Source of the DNA: an uncultured Bacteroidales bacterium
GTDB taxonomy: Bacteria > Bacteroidota > Bacteroidia > Bacteroidales > Muribaculaceae
DNA length: 11,186 bases
Direction: 5' to 3'
Assembly: GCA_900554715.1 (NCBI GenBank)
Contig: USIN01000044.1
Location: forward strand, 1 to 11,186
In this document: piece by piece, positions 1-7,104 of the stretch
Layout: every line of letters begins with the position of its first letter
How positions within the stretch are numbered: position 1 is the first letter of the stretch
The notes under the pieces: model-generated
What the model was told of the DNA's origin: nothing
What the model saw: only the letters and a program-made list of their open reading frames with translations
The model's database searches: none
Made by a program: the position numbers and the translations under genes

Positions 1-1232
1 TCGAGCAGCAGACGCGCAAGCTGATGGAAGTCTGCCGTATGCGCAACACGCCCGTCATCATCTTCGTCAACAAGCTCGACCGAGAAGGCCGCGACCCGTT
101 CGAGATTCTCGACGAACTCGAAAGCGAGCTGAAAATCAGTGTCAGACCGTTGTCATGGCCCATCAACATAGGAGCTAAATTCAAAGGCGTCTATAATATA
201 TATGAGCATAGCCTCGATCTCTTCACGCCCGACAAACAGAAAGTGACCGAACGCGTCGAAATCGACGACATCAATGACCCGGCTGTCGACGAAGCCGTCG
301 GCGGGACCGACGCGGCCAAACTGCGTGAAGACCTCGACCTCATCGAAGGCGTATATCCCGAATTCGATGTCGATGAATACCTCGCAGGCAAACTTGCTCC
401 GGTGTTCTTCGGCTCGGCTCTCAACACTTTCGGCGTCAAAGAGCTGCTTGACTGCTTTGTCAAAATCGCTCCCTCACCCCGCCCCGTCATGACACTCGAG
501 CGCGAGGTAAAACCCGCCGAAGAGACTTTCTCGGGCTTTGTCTTCAAGATACACGCCAATATGGATCCCAACCACCGCAGCTGTATCGCATTCGTGAAAA
601 TCTGTTCGGGCAAATTTGAACGCAACGCCAACTACAAGCACATACGCTCGGGCAAATTCATGAGATTCTCCGCTCCGACCGCATTCATGGCCCAGAAAAA
701 GAGCATCGTCGACGAAGCATATCCCGGCGACATCGTCGGTCTGCCCGACACAGGCAACTTCAAGATCGGCGATACACTGACCTCAGGCGAAGACCTTCAC
801 TTCAAAGGCCTGCCGAGTTTCTCGCCCGAGATGTTCAAATATATCGAGAACGCCGACCCCATGAAGTCGAAACAGCTCGAAAAGGGCATACAGCAGCTCA
901 TGGACGAAGGCGTGGCCCAGCTCTTCACCAACACGTTCAACGGCCGCAAAATTATCGGTACAGTCGGACAGCTGCAGTTCGAGGTGATACAATACCGCCT
1001 GCTACACGAATACGGCGCGCAATGCAACTGGGAGCCGATCTCGCTCTATAAGGCATGCTGGATCGAGAGCGACAACGAGGCCGCGCTCGAATCATTCAAG
1101 AAACGCAAGAACAGATTCATGGCCGTCGACCGCGAGGGCCGCGACGTGTTCCTCGCCGACTCTAACTATGTGCTGCAGATGGCGCAATCTGATTTCCCAG
1201 ATATCCGTTTTCACTTCTCATCAGAGTATTAA
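1..1232 (+). CDS. prfC: Peptide chain release factor 3 (RF3), 5' end cut off by window
   Basis: RF3 is a cytoplasmic translational GTPase that releases RF1/RF2 from the ribosome after peptide release. The reading frame enters at position 3, before the first ATG at 24, so the gene begins outside the window. About 409 codons are present, and roughly the first 118 residues (the G1-G3 GTPase motifs) are missing if the protein is near the usual 530 residues. Visible features are the G4 motif NKLD at fragment residues 23-26 (69-80), a G5-like FFGSAL segment near residue 136, the beta-barrel domain (FVFKIHANMDPNHR, from about residue 177) and the RF3 C-terminal domain (from about residue 286), ending FPDIRFH before TAA. 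The closest alternatives, EF-G or TypA, do not carry the MDPxHR and AYPGDIVGL signatures seen here. purT follows after 18 bases on the same strand, so co-transcription is possible. Confidence 0.96.
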   Translation, partial: EQQTRKLMEVCRMRNTPVIIFVNKLDREGRDPFEILDELESELKISVRPLSWPINIGAKFKGVYNIYEHSLDLFTPDKQKVTERVEIDDINDPAVDEAVGGTDAAKLREDLDLIEGVYPEFDVDEYLAGKLAPVFFGSALNTFGVKELLDCFVKIAPSPRPVMTLEREVKPAEETFSGFVFKIHANMDPNHRSCIAFVKICSGKFERNANYKHIRSGKFMRFSAPTAFMAQKKSIVDEAYPGDIVGLPDTGNFKIGDTLTSGEDLHFKGLPSFSPEMFKYIENADPMKSKQLEKGIQQLMDEGVAQLFTNTFNGRKIIGTVGQLQFEVIQYRLLHEYGAQCNWEPISLYKACWIESDNEAALESFKKRKNRFMAVDREGRDVFLADSNYVLQMAQSDFPDIRFHFSSEY

Positions 1233-1250
1233 TTATTTACATCATATATC

Positions 1251-2441
1251 ATGGCAAAAATTGGTTCTGTAATGACCCCCGTAGGCCGCAAAGCGCTCTT
1301 GCTTGGCAGCGGCGAGTTAGGCAAAGAAGTCGCAATCGAGCTCCAGCGCTATGGCGTGGAGGTTATCGCCTGTGACAGATATCCCGGCGCTCCGGCGATG
1401 CAGGTAGCCCACAGAAGTTATGTCTTCAACATGCTCGACGGCGAAGCTCTTCGTCAGATAATCGAAGCCGAGAAGCCCGACCACATCATCCCCGAAGTCG
1501 AAGCCATCGCCACACCTGTGCTGGTCGAGCTTGAAAAAGAGGGCTACAACGTGACTCCGACGGCCAACGCCGCGTTCCTTACCATGAACCGCGAGGGCAT
1601 ACGCCGTCTGGCTGCCGAGACACTCGGCGTCAAGACTTCACCCTATCGTTTCGCCTCGGATTATGACGAATTCAAGAAGGCCGTCGACGAAATCGGCATT
1701 CCCTGCGTCGTCAAGCCTGTGATGAGCTCGTCGGGCCACGGCCAGTCCATGATAAAGAAAGCCGAAGACATCGAAAACGCATGGCATATAGCTCAGGAAG
1801 GCGGACGCGCCGGTGCCGGCCGTGTCATCGTCGAGGGCTTTGTCGACTTCGACTACGAAATTACACTGCTGACAGTCAGAAGTGTCAGCGGCACTGTTTT
1901 CTGCGAACCCATAGGTCATATACAGATCGACGGCGACTACCGCTACTCATGGCAGCCCCAGCCGATGTCTGCTAAGGCAATAGAGAGCGCCCGCGAGATT
2001 GCCAGGAAGGTAACCGACGCGCTCGGCGGTTACGGCATCTTCGGCGTCGAACTTTTCATCAAAGGCGACGAAGTCATCTTCAGCGAAGTGTCTCCGCGTC
2101 CCCACGACACCGGCATGGTGACAATGATTTCGCAGGATCTCAGCGAGTTTGCCCTCCATGCGCGCGCCCTGCTCGGTCTTCCTGTCCCGGCAATAAGATT
2201 CTATGGCCCCTCGGCCTCTCGCGCCGTGGTCGTCGAAGGCGATACCGACAAAATCGAGATGGATAATCTCGAGAACGTCCTTGCCGAGCCGGGCACACAG
2301 ATGCGCATCTTCGGCAAGCCTGAAATCAAAGGACACCGCCGCATGGGCGTAATCCTTGCGACAGACGAAAACGTCGAGGCTGCCCGCGCGAAAGCCGAAA
2401 GAGCTTACGAGGCATTAAAAGTCAATGTTTTGCCCCGTTGA
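1251..2441 (+). CDS. purT: Formate-dependent phosphoribosylglycinamide formyltransferase (GAR transformylase 2)
   Basis: PurT makes formyl-GAR from GAR, formate and ATP in de novo purine synthesis, replacing the folate-dependent PurN step. The 396 residues match the usual family length (about 392 in E. coli) and align by eye end to end. The N-terminal pre-ATP-grasp nucleotide fold has LLGSGELGKE at residues 17-26 and TMNREGIRRLAAE in the middle. The ATP-grasp part has VKPVMSSSG at 154-162, GGRAGAGRVIVEG, and candidate metal-binding Glu267 (FGVELF) and Glu279 (EVSPRPHDTGM). The E. coli-type SSSGKGQ lysine is histidine here (His163), within family variation as far as I know. The ATG at 1251 gives the expected MAKIG start. 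The 18-base AT-rich gap after prfC shows no Shine-Dalgarno motif, which is normal for Bacteroidetes. The stop TGA at 2439-2441 almost touches the next small gene. Confidence 0.97.
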   Translation: MAKIGSVMTPVGRKALLLGSGELGKEVAIELQRYGVEVIACDRYPGAPAMQVAHRSYVFNMLDGEALRQIIEAEKPDHIIPEVEAIATPVLVELEKEGYNVTPTANAAFLTMNREGIRRLAAETLGVKTSPYRFASDYDEFKKAVDEIGIPCVVKPVMSSSGHGQSMIKKAEDIENAWHIAQEGGRAGAGRVIVEGFVDFDYEITLLTVRSVSGTVFCEPIGHIQIDGDYRYSWQPQPMSAKAIESAREIARKVTDALGGYGIFGVELFIKGDEVIFSEVSPRPHDTGMVTMISQDLSEFALHARALLGLPVPAIRFYGPSASRAVVVEGDTDKIEMDNLENVLAEPGTQMRIFGKPEIKGHRRMGVILATDENVEAARAKAERAYEALKVNVLPR

Positions 2442-2446
2442 CCGAA

Positions 2447-2791
2447 ATGGAACAGGAAATAAAGAAACTGACACTGATGTTTGCCGCCGGCGATGTCGCG
2501 CGCGCCGACATACTGCTCAGTCCTGACAGAATATACTACAGATTCGCAACCGACGATTCGATAGAAGACGGCCAGCTGCCGCCTTACAAAGGTGATTTCG
2601 CGGCGCTCGCAGCCGACATTACGTCAGCATTGCCCGCCGACAAATCCGCCACAGATGACAACGTGAAGATGACAGTCTTTGTCGACAACAAGCTGTCGGC
2701 CGTGACCTCTGATATCGAAGTTATACGCCGGACAGTCGGCCGACTGTGTGACGTAGCCGACGAATTCGCGTTTCTGAGAGGATTCTGTTAG
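2447..2791 (+). CDS. Small hypothetical protein downstream of purT
   Basis: I do not recognise this protein. The preferred start is the ATG at 2447, five bases after the purT stop, giving 114 residues that begin MEQEIKKLTLMFAAGD. A TTG at 2438 overlapping the purT stop would add three residues and is less likely. The product is soluble and acidic, with no signal peptide or membrane segment and two cysteines near the C-terminus (CDVADEF and the final Cys). It looks like a small alpha/beta domain with a helical C-terminal stretch. Codon use matches purT, and the short gap suggests translation from the same transcript. The stop TAG at 2789-2791 overlaps the tatD stop on the other strand, and an intrinsic terminator lies about 26 bases downstream. 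That supports this as the last gene of the prfC-purT unit. It is a real gene more likely than not, but its function is unknown. Confidence 0.75.
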   Translation: MEQEIKKLTLMFAAGDVARADILLSPDRIYYRFATDDSIEDGQLPPYKGDFAALAADITSALPADKSATDDNVKMTVFVDNKLSAVTSDIEVIRRTVGRLCDVADEFAFLRGFC

Positions 2792-3558
2792 ATTCTGAAA
2801 AATCTTAAAGCATTAGCGGTGGTCTTTTCGGCCACCGTTTTTATTTCGATGCCCAAAGTTCCGGCGACACACTCGGCTGTATAGACCATAAAAGCGCTCT
2901 CATTGCGTTTGCCGCGCTTTGGCACAGGCGCCAGATAGGGCGAGTCTGTCTCAAGCATCAGGCGGTCAAGGCCTATCGCAGGCAGTACTTCCTTCAGTTT
3001 AGAATTCTTGAATGTGACTATGCCGTTTATGCCGAACATATAGTCGCCCGTGCGTCTGATGCGCTCGACGTCGGCTACCGTGCCGCCGAAACTGTGGAAA
3101 ACCGCGCTGACCGCAGGCGCCCCCTGAAGGACTTCGAGAGTCTGGTCGAGAGCCTCGCGGCAGTGGATTATAATCGGCAGGCCGCAGTCGGCGGCGACGC
3201 CAATCTGATGCTCGAAGACCTGCATCTGCTGGTCTTCAAAATTTTTATCCCAATAAAGATCCATGCCTATCTCGCCGACGGCCACGTCATTGTCGCGATC
3301 GAGATTCGACAGCACCTCGGCGAGAGTATCGCGCCACGCTTCGTTGACCTCTGTGGGATGAAGCCCCATGGCACAATACACGTTGCCATGATATTCCGAC
3401 GCCAGAGTTCTCAACGGCGCGACCGACGCGAGGTCGACGTTGGGAAAGACCATCCGCATCACACCGGCTTCGATAGCGCGCCCGACGGCTTTCTCTCCAC
3501 CGCCGTCAATATCAAAATCAGGCAGATAGAGATGCGTGTGAGTATCAAAAAGTTCCAT
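2788..3558 (-). CDS. tatD: TatD-family metal-dependent hydrolase (deoxyribonuclease-like)
   Basis: This is a TatD family protein: a cytoplasmic metal-dependent phosphoesterase with a TIM-barrel amidohydrolase fold, often described as a 3'-5' DNA exonuclease or D-aminoacyl-tRNA deacylase-like enzyme. Its 256 residues fit the family. Visible metal-site residues are the HxH pair His7/His9 (FDTHTHL), Glu96 (VGEIGMD), His132 (IIIHCREA), His155 (FHSFGG) and Asp205 (LETDSPYL). GLHP is at 65-68. It is the second gene of a minus-strand pair, starting three bases after the prenyl synthase stop, with AGGA just before the ATG. Its stop TAA (complement of 2788-2790) overlaps the stop of the opposing small gene. 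No U-rich terminator for this strand is evident. Paralogues TatD, YcfH and YjjV cannot be told apart reliably from this view, so the symbol is a family label. Confidence 0.93.
   Translation of the reverse strand: MELFDTHTHLYLPDFDIDGGGEKAVGRAIEAGVMRMVFPNVDLASVAPLRTLASEYHGNVYCAMGLHPTEVNEAWRDTLAEVLSNLDRDNDVAVGEIGMDLYWDKNFEDQQMQVFEHQIGVAADCGLPIIIHCREALDQTLEVLQGAPAVSAVFHSFGGTVADVERIRRTGDYMFGINGIVTFKNSKLKEVLPAIGLDRLMLETDSPYLAPVPKRGKRNESAFMVYTAECVAGTLGIEIKTVAEKTTANALRFFRI
2817..2842 (+). terminator. Intrinsic terminator for the purT unit, inside the 3' end of tatD
   Basis: CGGTGGTC (2817-2824) and GGCCACCG (2830-2837) form an 8-pair stem with one G-T wobble and a five-base TTTTC loop. It is followed directly by TTTTT (2838-2842), then ATTT. 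The U-tract lies on the plus-strand side only, so the structure suits ending the plus-strand transcript of purT and the small gene. The same bases encode tatD residues near its C-terminus on the other strand. Confidence 0.8.
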
Positions 3559-3561
3559 ATC

Positions 3562-4521
3562 CTAATGGTCGCGGCAAGCTGATTTCAAGGCAAGCTCGGT
3601 GAAGAAATTCCTGCCCTCAAGGTCGAGACCGGCGTCGGCTATCGCAGCCACAGCCTTGTCTGAATATTCATTTATAAGCTTGATGCTGCGTTCGCTAAGC
3701 TTCAGGCTGTCATAAACGGCTGTCACCTGTCTGATGCGCTCCTTGTCTTCAAGGTCTTCGGCGAGTATGTCGAGCAGCTCCTCGCGGGCCTCAGACAGAG
3801 CCGTCACAAGCAGCCATGTCTTCTTCTCGTTGACGATGTCGCCGCCGATGCCCTTGCCGAATATAGTCGGGTCGCCGTAGGTGTCAAGCCAGTCGTCTTT
3901 AAGCTGGAAGGCCATGCCGAGGTTGACACCATACTGATAAAATGCGTCAGCCTTGGCCTCGTCGGCTCCGGCAACGATAGCGCCCATGCGGCATGCGCAA
4001 CCGAGAAGGACCGATGTCTTAAGACGTATCATGTCGAGATACTGAGCTACGGTTATATCCTTGCGTTTCTCAAAATCCATGTCATACTGCTGGCCTTCGT
4101 AGACCTCCATTGCCGTCCTGTTGAACAGATTGAAGGCCTCGCGAAGAAATTCGCCCGATGATTTCGCTATGTACTCATAAGCGAGTGTCAGCATCGCGTC
4201 GCCTGAGAGTATGGCTGTGTTGTCATCCCATTTGACATGTACGGTCGGATGGCCGCGGCGAATATCCGCCTTATCCATCACATCGTCGTGAAGCAATGTG
4301 AAATTATGGAAGATCTCAATGCCGAGAGCCGGGTCAATGGCTTTGGCGACATCACCTCCGAGAGCACTGCACACGGCAATGACCAGCAGCGGACGCAGCC
4401 GTTTGCCGCCTGTCTCGAGCGTATAGTCAATCGGTCTGTAGAGACCCGCCGGATTCTGCGGCAAAGATATTTCTTTAATAGCTGAAGCGATTAAATCTGA
4501 TATTTCGTCATGAGTCAACAT
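3562..4521 (-). CDS. Polyprenyl (isoprenyl) diphosphate synthase family protein
   Basis: This is a trans-isoprenyl diphosphate synthase that condenses isopentenyl diphosphate with an allylic diphosphate to feed quinone, undecaprenyl or other isoprenoid synthesis. At 319 residues it has the all-alpha synthase signatures in order: GGKRLRP at 38-44, the first Asp-rich motif DDVMD at 79-83 followed by RRG, a GQQYDMDFE segment near 143, and the second Asp-rich motif KDDWLD at 208-213. The first motif is the short DDxxD form, not the DDxxxxD insertion typical of bacterial IspA-type farnesyl synthases, and Phe sits five residues before it. This hints at a geranylgeranyl-type or other non-IspA enzyme, but chain length cannot be settled from motifs. 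The ATG (complement of 4519-4521) follows a TACATTTG promoter-like box. The TAG stop lies three bases before tatD, so the two are an operon. Confidence 0.92.
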   Translation of the reverse strand: MLTHDEISDLIASAIKEISLPQNPAGLYRPIDYTLETGGKRLRPLLVIAVCSALGGDVAKAIDPALGIEIFHNFTLLHDDVMDKADIRRGHPTVHVKWDDNTAILSGDAMLTLAYEYIAKSSGEFLREAFNLFNRTAMEVYEGQQYDMDFEKRKDITVAQYLDMIRLKTSVLLGCACRMGAIVAGADEAKADAFYQYGVNLGMAFQLKDDWLDTYGDPTIFGKGIGGDIVNEKKTWLLVTALSEAREELLDILAEDLEDKERIRQVTAVYDSLKLSERSIKLINEYSDKAVAAIADAGLDLEGRNFFTELALKSACRDH

Positions 4522-4542
4522 AGCATATACTTAATTTTTATG

Positions 4543-4550
4543 CAAATGTA
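4543..4550 (-). promoter_or_regulatory. Bacteroidetes-type -7 box upstream of the prenyl synthase gene
   Basis: On the minus strand this reads TACATTTG, matching the Bacteroidetes consensus TAnnTTTG, 21 bases before the ATG. A clear -33 TTTG at the normal spacing is not visible; the nearby TTTTTG lies too close. It probably drives the prenyl synthase-tatD pair. Confidence 0.55.
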
Positions 4551-4574
4551 ATCAAAAATACAATGTCAGTGGGC

Positions 4575-4601
4575 TTGTTAGTGAAAAATAGCGTAAATTT
4601 G
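4575..4601 (+). promoter_or_regulatory. Bacteroidetes-type promoter for the DUF4250-uvrD-nspC-GT operon
   Basis: TAAATTTG at 4594-4601 is a full match to the Bacteroidetes -7 consensus TAnnTTTG. A TTG at 4575-4577 lies 16 bases upstream as a possible -33 element, slightly closer than usual. The start codon at 4619 is 17 bases after the box, so the leader should be very short. It lies back to back with the minus-strand box at 4543-4550 in the 97-base gap 4522-4618. Confidence 0.7.
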
Positions 4602-4618
4602 TAGTAAAATAAACAGAC

Positions 4619-4798
4619 ATGGAAAATCTGCCACAAGACCCCGCTATATTATTAAGCTATATAAATACAAAACTAAGAGACGAATACTCTGATCTCGACG
4701 CCCTCTGTGATGGCCTCGGCATCGACCGCGGGACTCTCGTCGGACGCCTTGGCGAAGCCGGCTTTGAATACTCGCCCGAAAACAACAAATTCTGGTAA
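4619..4798 (+). CDS. DUF4250 domain small protein (59 residues)
   Basis: A short open frame from ATG at 4619 to TAA at 4796-4798 encodes 59 residues beginning MENLPQDPAILLSYINTKLR and ending FEYSPENNKFW. This pattern (NLPxDPxxLLSxxNxKLRDxYxxLDxLCxxLxIDR, then YxPExNxF) is the one I know as DUF4250, a small helical domain of unknown function found in many gut anaerobes. The middle resembles a compact helix-turn-helix-like fold, but nucleic acid binding is only inferred. It has no signal peptide or membrane segment. It is the first gene after the promoter at 4575-4601, and its stop shares one base with the helicase ATG (TAATG), implying translational coupling. It could regulate or assist the helicase, or simply share its promoter. 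Confidence 0.85.
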   Translation: MENLPQDPAILLSYINTKLRDEYSDLDALCDGLGIDRGTLVGRLGEAGFEYSPENNKFW

Positions 4799-7104
4799 TG
4801 GAGGAATATCTCGACAAACTGAACCCACAGCAGCGACAGGCCGTCGAATATCTCGGCGGCCCCGAACTCGTCATTGCCGGTGCCGGCTCGGGCAAGACGC
4901 GTGTGCTCACATATAAAATCGTGCATCTTCTCGCCAAAGGATATGAGCCGTGGCGCATCATGGCTCTTACGTTCACCAACAAGGCCGCCCGCGAGATGCG
5001 TGAGCGCATCGAGGCCCTTGTCGGCGAGAAAACATCATCGAGACTGTGGATGGGCACATTCCACTCGATGTTTCTGCGTATTCTCAGGACCAACGCCGAC
5101 CTTATCGGCTTCAAGCGTGATTTCACCATCTATGAGACCGCCGACTCAAAGTCGCTGCTGAAGATGATCATAAAGGATATGCAGCTCGACGAAAAGCTTT
5201 ATAATCCGTCGACGGTATTCAATGCCATTTCATTCGCCAAAAACGCGCTCTACTCGCCCGAAGCCTATCGCGCCGACGCCGACCTGATGCGCTCTGACAA
5301 AAACGCGCGCCGCCCGTACATCGTCGACATCTACACGGCCTACCGCGACCGCTGCCGCATCGCCGGAGCGATGGACTTCGACGATCTGCTCTTCTACACC
5401 AACGTATTGCTGTCATCAAACCCCGGCCTTCTCAACCACTACCGCGAGTTTTTCAAATATGTCCTCGTCGACGAGTATCAGGACACCAACCACGCCCAGA
5501 ACAGCATCATCACCCTGCTCACCCAAGGTCAGGGCGACCTCTGCGTCGTAGGCGACGACGCCCAGAGCATATACTCGTTCCGCGGAGCCAACATAAAGTT
5601 TATCCTGAATCTTCGCGACCAATACCCCGATTTAAAGACATTTAAGCTCGAACGCAACTATCGCTCGACCCAGAACATCATCAACGCCGCCAACACGCTC
5701 ATCGACAAGAATTCGCGTCAGATACACAAAGAAGTCTTTTCGGAGAACGAACTCGGCGAGCGCATCAACATCGTCGAGAGCTACAGCGATTTCGAGGAAG
5801 GATATCTGGTGGCAAACCGCATATCGCAGGTGAAGATGCACAGCAAAGACAGCTACAATGACTTCGCCGTGCTGTACCGCACCAACGCCCAGTCGCGTAT
5901 TCTCGAAGAAGCCCTGCGCAAACGCAACATCCCCTATCGCATCTATGGCGGCTTGGCCTTCTATCAGCGCAAGGAGATAAAAGATGTCGTAGCCTATCTG
6001 CGTCTTGCGATAAACCCCGACGACGACGAGGCTTTCAAGCGCGTTATAAATACACCGGCCCGCGGCATCGGCGAGACTACGGTAAAAAAATTAGCCGCAG
6101 CAGCTATTGAAAACAATGTCAGTCTGTGGCAGGTAGCTTTGGATCCCGCAGCATATCAGCTCGACATAAACCGCGGCACCAAATCAAAAATCGAGAAATT
6201 CACCGGTCTCATATCGCAGTTCATCACCCGGAACAACGAGGACGACATCGACGCCGAGGCTATGACGGTCGAGGTCATCCGCGAATCAAAGATTCTGACG
6301 ATGTATGCCTCTGAGAATACTCCCGAAAGCGTATCAAAGAAAGAGAACATCGAGGAGCTTCTCAACGCCGCACGCCAGTTTGTCGAGGACAAGAAGGAGC
6401 AAGGCGCGTCAGACAGTATGCGTCTGGTCGATTTTCTGTCTGAAGTGTCTCTCGCAACAGATCAGGACGCAGCGACAGGCGCCGAGGAATGTGTCACCCT
6501 GATGACCATACACGCGGCCAAAGGCCTGGAGTTCGACAATGTCTTTATCGTCGGAGTCGAGGAAGATCTTCTGCCGTCGTCTATGGGCCGCGGCAGTCTC
6601 GCCGAAATAGAGGAAGAGCGCCGTCTGCTTTATGTCGCCATCACACGCGCCAAGAAATTCTGCATGATGACCTATGCCAAAAGCCGATATATCAACGGCC
6701 AGAACAAACTCTGCAATCCCTCGCGCTTTCTCAAGGACATCAATATCAAATATCTCAAGGTCGGACTCGGTTCACAGATTGCCCCTCCCGAAATACGGCC
6801 GTCGCACGACAGCTTTGAACGGCAACGTGTACTCAGGCCTATTGGCGGCAACGGCTCCTCCCGCCCGACATTTAAGTCTGACAGGTCAGACTCGTCTGTC
6901 AAAAACATTGCCGCCGGCGACTTCGCGCAACACGCGGCCTCCGAGCTGCACAGCGGCGCCGTCATCGAGCACCAGCGTTTCGGCCGCGGCGTCATCACCG
7001 AGATTGATACAAGCACTCCTGACCATAAGATTACCGTCAATTTTGACAATGTCAGCACCAAAAAACTGCTGCTGAGTTTCGCTAAATTCAAAATTATCGA
7101 ATAA
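4798..7104 (+). CDS. uvrD: UvrD/PcrA-type ATP-dependent 3'-5' DNA helicase
   Basis: This is a superfamily 1A helicase acting in nucleotide excision repair, mismatch repair and removal of RNA polymerase or replication blocks. At 768 residues it carries the whole motif series: Q motif LNPQQRQAV (8-16), Walker A GAGSGKT (28-34), motif Ia ALTFTNKAAREM, motif II VDEYQDT (224-230, Asp225-Glu226), motif III GDDAQSIYSFRG (252-263), motif IV LERNYRST, motif V TIHAAKGLEFD, and motif VI RRLLYVAITRAKK (608-620). The last 50 or so residues (GAVIEHQRFGRGVITEID onward) form the Tudor-like C-terminal domain that contacts RNA polymerase in PcrA/UvrD. Motif II has Tyr where E. coli UvrD has Phe, a conservative change. 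The start is the ATG at 4798, overlapping the DUF4250 stop. The GGAGG at 4800-4804 lies inside the gene and is not a ribosome site. The stop overlaps the nspC ATG by one base. Confidence 0.97.
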   Translation: MEEYLDKLNPQQRQAVEYLGGPELVIAGAGSGKTRVLTYKIVHLLAKGYEPWRIMALTFTNKAAREMRERIEALVGEKTSSRLWMGTFHSMFLRILRTNADLIGFKRDFTIYETADSKSLLKMIIKDMQLDEKLYNPSTVFNAISFAKNALYSPEAYRADADLMRSDKNARRPYIVDIYTAYRDRCRIAGAMDFDDLLFYTNVLLSSNPGLLNHYREFFKYVLVDEYQDTNHAQNSIITLLTQGQGDLCVVGDDAQSIYSFRGANIKFILNLRDQYPDLKTFKLERNYRSTQNIINAANTLIDKNSRQIHKEVFSENELGERINIVESYSDFEEGYLVANRISQVKMHSKDSYNDFAVLYRTNAQSRILEEALRKRNIPYRIYGGLAFYQRKEIKDVVAYLRLAINPDDDEAFKRVINTPARGIGETTVKKLAAAAIENNVSLWQVALDPAAYQLDINRGTKSKIEKFTGLISQFITRNNEDDIDAEAMTVEVIRESKILTMYASENTPESVSKKENIEELLNAARQFVEDKKEQGASDSMRLVDFLSEVSLATDQDAATGAEECVTLMTIHAAKGLEFDNVFIVGVEEDLLPSSMGRGSLAEIEEERRLLYVAITRAKKFCMMTYAKSRYINGQNKLCNPSRFLKDINIKYLKVGLGSQIAPPEIRPSHDSFERQRVLRPIGGNGSSRPTFKSDRSDSSVKNIAAGDFAQHAASELHSGAVIEHQRFGRGVITEIDTSTPDHKITVNFDNVSTKKLLLSFAKFKIIE

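Noticed and set aside
1233..1250. Promoter in the AT-rich gap between prfC and purT
   Set aside because: The 18 bases contain no TAnnTTTG box and there is no fitting -33 element in the prfC end that I can see. Read-through from prfC is simpler.
3094..3582. Plus-strand open frame of 162 codons across tatD and the prenyl synthase end
   Set aside because: It crosses the boundary of two well-supported minus-strand genes and has no recognisable product.
4800..4804. GGAGG as a Shine-Dalgarno site at the helicase start
   Set aside because: It begins at the last base of the ATG and so lies inside the coding sequence. No alternative in-frame start lies a suitable distance downstream, and the Q motif needs the first residues.
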